From Chloroflexota bacterium (GTDB taxonomy: Bacteria > Chloroflexota > Dormibacteria > CF-121): a DNA stretch of 33,914 nucleotides. Location: positions 1 through 33,914 of the forward strand of contig VBDZ01000007.1 in the NCBI GenBank assembly GCA_005881215.1. Direction: 5' to 3'. Shown here one piece after another: positions 30,136 through 33,914 of this stretch. Position 1 is the stretch's first letter; each line of letters opens with the position of its first letter. Made by a program: the position numbers and the translations under genes. The notes under the pieces were generated by a model, which ran no database searches, was not told the origin of the DNA, and saw only the letters and a program-made list of their open reading frames with translations.

Positions 30136-31082
30136 TCGAATTCCCGCTGGTCGGGCCGGCGGGCGAGGTGATTGACCTTCGCCGGGTGTTCGTCTCGCAC
30201 GGCCTGGCGTCGCTGCCGCCGATGCGATTGGACGAGAAGGCGTGGACGTTCGAAATCACGGTTCCGTTAGCTGGCATCGGCGCCCGCACGCTGACGATTT
30301 CCCAGGCGCGGCCGGGTCATGGGCTGATCGCTGTCGCCGGGGGGATTCCAGATGCGAAGGTCGGCGAGGCCGTGATGCGGCAGGTCCGGCACGTCTTGAG
30401 CCTCGACCTGGACCTCATGCCCTTCTACGCGGTTGCCCGCAATGATTCCGAGCTGTCCTGGGTGGTGGACGGCGCGGGCCGAATGGTACGCAGTCCCACC
30501 GTCTTCGAGGATGTCGTGAAGACCATCTGTACGACCAACACTTCGTGGGGCGGCACCACCCGGATGGTCAATGCCCTGGTTGAGCACCTGGGCGTGAAGG
30601 CTCCGGGCGCGCCCGCGAGCGGTCCGTTCGGCCGAGCCTTCCCGACGCCGCAGGCGATGGCCGGCGCGCCACCGACCTTCTATAAGAAGGTTGTCGGCGC
30701 CGGGTACCGCGCCGCCTACTTGAAGACGCTCGCGACCGATGTGACGAAGGGTCGCGTCGATCTCGAGCGCCTTGGCACGGTCTCGCGGAATGAGCTTCCG
30801 GACGATGACGTGGCCAGACAGTTGCAGGCGCTGCCTGGCGTGGGTCCGTACGCCGCGGCGCACATCATGCTGATGCTGGGCCGCTACGACCGGCTCATCC
30901 TCGATTCCTGGACCCGACCCACCTACGCGCGCCTGCTTGGCCGCAAAGGGCCGGTGAGCGATCGAACGATCGTCCGTCGCTTCCAGCGCTACGGGCCCTA
31001 CGCCGGCCTCGCCTTCTGGCTGTTTTTGACTCGAGAATGGATCACGGACGAGGGGCAGGCATATTCTTGGGTACAACCGTGA
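30132..31082 (+). CDS. HhH-GPD family DNA glycosylase (3-methyladenine/8-oxoguanine type)
   Basis: 316 aa from GTG 30132, overlapping aroQ as GTGA. The N-terminal ~120 residues (ITVPLAGIGARTLTISQARPG) resemble the TBP-like domain of AlkA/OGG-type glycosylases. The helix-hairpin-helix is LQALPGVGPYAAAHIMLMLGRYDRLILDSWT, with the catalytic Asp in LILDSW. There is no C-terminal FeS cysteine cluster. It would excise damaged bases in base-excision repair; base preference is unknown. It is translationally coupled to an aromatic biosynthesis operon, which is an odd location. It probably shares its transcript by tail addition rather than function. Confidence 0.87.
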   Translation: MIEFPLVGPAGEVIDLRRVFVSHGLASLPPMRLDEKAWTFEITVPLAGIGARTLTISQARPGHGLIAVAGGIPDAKVGEAVMRQVRHVLSLDLDLMPFYAVARNDSELSWVVDGAGRMVRSPTVFEDVVKTICTTNTSWGGTTRMVNALVEHLGVKAPGAPASGPFGRAFPTPQAMAGAPPTFYKKVVGAGYRAAYLKTLATDVTKGRVDLERLGTVSRNELPDDDVARQLQALPGVGPYAAAHIMLMLGRYDRLILDSWTRPTYARLLGRKGPVSDRTIVRRFQRYGPYAGLAFWLFLTREWITDEGQAYSWVQP

Positions 31083-31723
31083 CTGTGGCGGAGCTCCGGG
31101 TCTTGATCGTCTCTCCCAACCCGCTCGCGCGAGGCGGTCTTACCTCGCTGGTCGAGGGCATGACGGGTGTCAAGGCGGTCGGCGCAGCGGGCGTGGCCGA
31201 GGCGGCGTCGCTCGCCGGCCAGCTCCTTCCCGACGCCGTGCTGCTCGATGCCGGTGACGGGGAGCCGGAGGATCTGGACGCCGTAGCTCGGCTCGCCTCG
31301 GCCCAGCCGGGGCTGCCGATCGTGGCGCTGGCCAGTGACCAGGGGGCGGTCGCTCAAGCGCTGACGTTCGGCGCGTCGGCCTTACTGCCGGTTGGGATCG
31401 ATGCCGAAACCCTGGCCGCGGCATTGCTGGCCTCCGCCAAAGGCCTGGCGACCATCTCCCGGCGCGACCTCGCCATCTTGCTGCCGGAAGAGGAGCGGAT
31501 CGATCCGCTGGTCAAGGCGCCGACCGAAACGCTCACGCCTCGCGAGCTCGAGGTGCTGCAGTTGATGGCGCGCGGGCAGACCAATCGCCAGATCGCCAGG
31601 CGGCTGCAGATCAGCGAGCACACCGTCAAATTCCACGCCGGCGCCGTCCTCGGAAAATTGAGTGCGCGATCCCGGGCCGAAGCCGTGGCGCGCGCCATTG
31701 GACTGGGCTGGATTCTCGTCTAG
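31079..31723 (+). CDS. NarL/LuxR-type regulator with degenerate (pseudo)receiver
   Basis: 214 aa from GTG 31079, overlapping the glycosylase stop (GTGA). The C-terminal LuxR-type helix-turn-helix is complete: LTPRELEVLQLMARGQTNRQIARRLQISEHTVKFHAGAVLGKL. The N-terminal receiver fold (LRVLIVSPNPLARGGL...DAVLLDAGDG...) keeps an Asp in the acceptor position. It lacks the acidic pair (SPN instead of DD) and the conserved Lys (ALLPVG instead of xLLK), so conventional phosphorylation is unlikely. As last gene of the aromatic operon it could be constitutive or ligand-controlled. Whether it regulates this operon is speculation. It converges with the lipoprotein gene at 31733. Confidence 0.88.
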   Translation: MTVAELRVLIVSPNPLARGGLTSLVEGMTGVKAVGAAGVAEAASLAGQLLPDAVLLDAGDGEPEDLDAVARLASAQPGLPIVALASDQGAVAQALTFGASALLPVGIDAETLAAALLASAKGLATISRRDLAILLPEEERIDPLVKAPTETLTPRELEVLQLMARGQTNRQIARRLQISEHTVKFHAGAVLGKLSARSRAEAVARAIGLGWILV

Positions 31724-31732
31724 CCCGAAAGA

Positions 31733-32425
31733 TCAGTCGAGGCGGGGCGTTTCCTGGACCTGCAGCGGGTTCAACTCGATATCCGTGCAGAAGATGAACG
31801 GCGCGCCGGCTGCCGTTTGTGCGGCGATTCTGAGCGCCGCCGTCTCATCGGGCGGCCATATTTCAAGCAACGCCACCGGGTTTTGACTGGTGTCGCACAG
31901 GACGTCATTGGTCACGACGTTGAAGAAAGCGTGCCCGGTTCCTTGCCCCGAGCCGAGCGCGGCGGTGTCCGAGGGAAGCAGGATACGGCTTGGCGGGTCA
32001 CTTCGGCCGAAAGACAACTCGGTCGTCCATTTGATCGTCTGGGCTAGCGCGCGACCGTTAGGGGCGATGGTTTGAAAGCCCACAAAGCCGTAGACCCAGC
32101 ACGGGTTCTTCGATTGATTACGCCATTCGAAGGTGTATGCGATCCTGCCCGCGGCAGCCCCGTCAGACCTGAACGAGACTTCCAACTGGGAGGTGTGACA
32201 CCGCGGAGTCCCAGCAGGAATCGGGAGCCTCGGATAGGAAGTCATTGGAACCGCGGATGCAAAGTTCGAAGGAGGCGGTGATGGGGTCGGCGGGGCGGGG
32301 GCTGAGGCGGCGACGCTCGTCCGCGCGGATGACGGCGACCGGATGGCAGCAGGCGGTGACGATGTACACGCGGCGACGGTCAGGCCGACCAATGCCGAGA
32401 CCATGGCGTTGAAAGTGCGCCCCAT
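31733..32425 (-). CDS. DUF4232-like lipoprotein
   Basis: 230 aa from ATG 32425, with a GGAG Shine-Dalgarno. The signal peptide ends in a lipobox (VAAC). A Ser/Pro/Ala-rich linker to about residue 65 is followed by a globular domain. This shows the DUF4232 layout: CHTSQLEVSFRSDGAAAGRIAYTFEWRNQSKNPCWVYGFVGFQ, with paired cysteines and 'G...N....PC...G' spacing, plus a second Cys pair (CDTSQNP and FIFCTDIELNP). It is exported and anchored to the outer face of the membrane; function of the family is unknown. Confidence 0.75.
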   Translation of the reverse strand: MGRTFNAMVSALVGLTVAACTSSPPAAIRSPSSARTSVAASAPAPPTPSPPPSNFASAVPMTSYPRLPIPAGTPRCHTSQLEVSFRSDGAAAGRIAYTFEWRNQSKNPCWVYGFVGFQTIAPNGRALAQTIKWTTELSFGRSDPPSRILLPSDTAALGSGQGTGHAFFNVVTNDVLCDTSQNPVALLEIWPPDETAALRIAAQTAAGAPFIFCTDIELNPLQVQETPRLD

Positions 32426-32505
32426 CTCAACTGTCTCCTCGCGTGTAACGGACGATGGCCCGGGATCGTAACGCTGGGCTAACTCCTAGACTTTGAGGCT
32501 GACCT

Positions 32506-32952
32506 ATGGGAATAGACGCAGAGGGATACGGGTACCGGGCCGGCGACGAGGGGATCGACCGGCTCTTGCGCGACGGCAGGACGCTGTCGCCCGCCGGCAT
32601 CGAGCGCGCGGCGTGGGGCTGGGACCGGCACGAAGATCCAGCCCTGATGCAACGGTTTCACGATGCCGAACGAGCCGCGCTGCGGGCGCTGGAGCAGGCC
32701 GACCGCAGTTCGACCTGGGACGACGCGCGAAAGCGAATCCTTGACCTCACCGAAGGACGCTCCTCGCTCGTGTCGTGGAAGGCGGAGCACGGCGATATCG
32801 GACACAAGGCGGAGCGCGCGATGCTGGGCGCCGCCCTCGCCCTGTTGACCCGCGACAAGCTGAGTCACGAGCAATACGCCACGCTGGCGCGCCCGATGGC
32901 CGAGGCGCTGCCCTGGCTGCTGCCGGAAGCGCCTCCCGAGCCCCGCCGATGA
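32506..32952 (+). CDS. Hypothetical protein upstream of and coupled to the rhodanese gene
   Basis: 148 aa, soluble, helical and rich in Arg/Glu/Ala, from ATG 32506 with GAGG 8 nt upstream and a -10-like TAGACT at 32487-32492. I do not recognise a family. The most distinctive segments are GIERAAWGWDRHEDPALMQRFHDAE and WKAEHGDIGHKAERAMLGAALALL. No Cys is present, so it is not itself a redox partner. Its stop overlaps the rhodanese start as ATGA, implying coupled translation. Confidence 0.65.
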   Translation: MGIDAEGYGYRAGDEGIDRLLRDGRTLSPAGIERAAWGWDRHEDPALMQRFHDAERAALRALEQADRSSTWDDARKRILDLTEGRSSLVSWKAEHGDIGHKAERAMLGAALALLTRDKLSHEQYATLARPMAEALPWLLPEAPPEPRR

Positions 32953-33392
32953 TGATTCTTGCCCCGCGGGTCGATCCCGCGACCGCGAAGGCGAGGTTCG
33001 ACTCCGGCGCAGCCGTCCCACTCGACGTGACGAGCTCGCTCGTGTATCCAGCGATCAGCCATCGCATTCCGGGCTCCATCCGGATCCCGCCGGAGCCAAT
33101 CATTCGCGGGCTCAACGCGGCCAGACCCGTAGCCCAAATCCTGAAAAACCTCGAGAGCCTGCCGGCTGACCGGGAGATCATCGCCTACTGCACTTGACCG
33201 GACGAAGGCACCAGCGCCCGTGTGGCGCAATTCCTCCAACAGCAGGGCCGCCGCGCGTCGGCGCTGAAAGGCGGGCTGGCGGCCTGGCGGGCCGCCCAAT
33301 TTCCGATGGAATCGAAACACGCCGGGCATGCGCCCGGCCCGGAAGAAGAATGCCCCGACTGCCACGAGGAAGTCGGGGCACACCTCGCCTGA
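32949..33392 (+). CDS. Rhodanese-like protein with in-frame UGA, likely selenocysteine
   Basis: The ORF track stops at TGA 33195-33197, but the frame continues as good rhodanese sequence to TGA 33390-33392, giving 147 residues. Before the stop: IPGSIRIPPE and EIIAYCT. After it: PDEGTSARVAQFLQQQGRRASALKGGLAAWRAA, the C-terminal half of a rhodanese domain. Cys-containing relatives read YCxCPxExxSARVA, so the UGA is residue 83, exactly at the second Cys, giving a CxU pair. A GC hairpin lies at SECIS distance (next feature). The C-terminus adds a CPDC motif. A nonsense mutation (TGC to TGA) is the alternative. No sel genes are in the window. ATG 32949 overlaps the upstream stop. Confidence 0.7.
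33195..33228 (+). promoter_or_regulatory. UGA codon and candidate bacterial SECIS hairpin
   Basis: Downstream of TGA (33195-33197), GCGCC (33214-33218) and GGCGC (33224-33228) form a perfect 5-bp stem with loop CGTGT. The loop begins 21 nt after the UGA and has a G in its second position. This agrees with what is generally described for bacterial SECIS elements: a short stem, a small loop with an early G, within a few tens of nt after the UGA. The stem is short, so it is only moderately specific. Confidence 0.5.
33321..33380. terminator. Two tandem hairpins at the 3' end of the rhodanese gene
   Basis: GCCGGGC-ATGC-GCCCGGC (33321-33338), and TGCCCCGACT / AGTCGGGGCA (33351-33360/33371-33380), 10-bp arms with a 10-nt loop. 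Both are within the coding region just before the stop, between convergent genes. There is no T tract, so terminator function is tentative. Confidence 0.4.
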
Positions 33393-33400
33393 CTGCGGCG

Positions 33401-33914
33401 TTAGTCCGTTAGCTCGTAAACCACCGCGACGTCGACGGTGACGTTCGCCTGGCCGGCCTGGATCGGCGCGCCGCCACCGCCGCCGCAGCCGCCATAGCCG
33501 CCGCATGGCGAGCTGGTCGAACCATTGGACACCACTTCCGAAACCGACAGCACCTTGCCCAGGTGCCGGCCCGCAAGCGTCGCCCACTCTTTGGCGCGAG
33601 TTGCGGCGGCGGCCATCGCGGCCTGGCGGGCGCCCTTGAGCTGGGTCGTGTTGTCGCTCAGCTGCAGCGTGATCCCGTTGAGTTGGATGTCATCGCCGAC
33701 GGCTTTCTGCGCCGCCGCGATCACGCTGCCGACGTTGCTAATGTGATGAATCTTCACATTGACCGAATTCCCCGCCCGGTAGCCAATGGCTCCGTACTGC
33801 GTGTCCTGGTAGACGGAAATGCCGGTGGTCTGGATGTCGACGTCCACCACCCCCTGGCCCTTGATCGCGTTGAGCAGGTTGGTCATCTCGGCGTTGGCGG
33901 CGTTCATCGCGTCC
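33401..33914 (-). CDS. SIMPL-domain (DUF541) protein, N-terminus beyond the window
   Basis: The frame is open to the right edge, so ATG 33907 is probably internal. The visible ~171 residues match the C-terminal two thirds of a SIMPL/DUF541 domain: NAANAEMTNLLNAIKGQGVVDVDIQTTGISVYQ, VNVKIHHISNVGSVIAAAQKAVGDD, and KGARQAAMAAAATRAKEWATLAGRHLGKVLSV. A Gly/Cys-rich insert (CGGYGGCGGGGG) and the end VTVDVAVVYEL follow. Members are usually exported or periplasmic proteins of unclear function; the signal peptide would lie outside the window. Confidence 0.85.
   Translation of the reverse strand, partial: DAMNAANAEMTNLLNAIKGQGVVDVDIQTTGISVYQDTQYGAIGYRAGNSVNVKIHHISNVGSVIAAAQKAVGDDIQLNGITLQLSDNTTQLKGARQAAMAAAATRAKEWATLAGRHLGKVLSVSEVVSNGSTSSPCGGYGGCGGGGGAPIQAGQANVTVDVAVVYELTD

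Noticed and set aside
32865-33587. 240-aa minus-strand ORF
   Set aside because: Opposite the rhodanese and SIMPL genes and without family features; it does not explain the UGA-interrupted frame.

Overview
The window is GC-rich, densely packed chromosomal DNA. Genes are separated by a few bases or overlap by 1-4 nt, and several appear to be read from leaderless transcripts. The protein mix suggests a free-living, non-sporulating bacterium of the Chloroflexota/Dormibacterota/Actinomycetota neighbourhood: a fused homocysteine methyltransferase/MTHFR, GT87, a Tim44/SPFH zinc-ribbon cluster, Pro/Thr-rich lipoproteins and leaderless promoters. This placement is an inference; there is no rRNA or marker gene here to settle it. 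I see no phage, IS element, integrase or CRISPR array.

Layout. 1-6.5 kb: the tail of a potassium-channel-like protein, ppk2, a fused metH-like/metF enzyme, an FAD amine-oxidase-like enzyme, tRNA-Asn and a GT87 membrane glycosyltransferase. 6.8-10.7 kb: an SPFH/zinc-ribbon protein, a Tim44-like zinc-ribbon protein and a small Pro-rich membrane protein; then radC, a structured RNA-like intergenic stretch with a strong bidirectional terminator, and a second Tim44-like paralogue that looks 5'-truncated. 10.9-20.1 kb: a lipoprotein sugar-dehydrogenase-like beta-propeller, an MDR dehydrogenase, a GAF hybrid histidine kinase with an OmpR regulator, a small membrane protein, a small conserved ORF with an aldo/keto reductase, an M20 peptidase and a LysM-CHAP cell-wall protein. 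20.4-22.3 kb: an M23 peptidase with coiled coil and a COG4315-type lipoprotein.

22.4-31.7 kb is the centrepiece: a tightly overlapping aromatic amino-acid operon, aroH-aroF-tyrA-aroA-aroE-aroC-aroKB-aroQ. It encodes all seven shikimate-pathway steps plus chorismate mutase and prephenate dehydrogenase, and runs on into an HhH-GPD DNA glycosylase and a LuxR-type pseudo-response regulator. A good promoter upstream of it reads into a short ORF, MMRRIRFGYFYAYL..., with five Phe/Tyr residues in seven positions. This is a strong candidate for an attenuation leader peptide. Inside the operon, copies of a GC-rich palindromic repeat are read in frame as extra peptide in AroA and AroE and at the aroA/aroE junction. 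Another copy is intergenic at 10.86 kb.

31.7-33.9 kb: a DUF4232-like lipoprotein, a small unknown ORF and a rhodanese gene interrupted by an in-frame TGA exactly at a conserved Cys position (YCT-TGA-PDE). A hairpin at SECIS distance follows the TGA, so this is a likely selenocysteine protein. The window ends in a partial SIMPL-domain protein.

The three items most worth following up are the in-frame palindromic insertions in aroA/aroE, the aromatic leader peptide, and the UGA-containing rhodanese.
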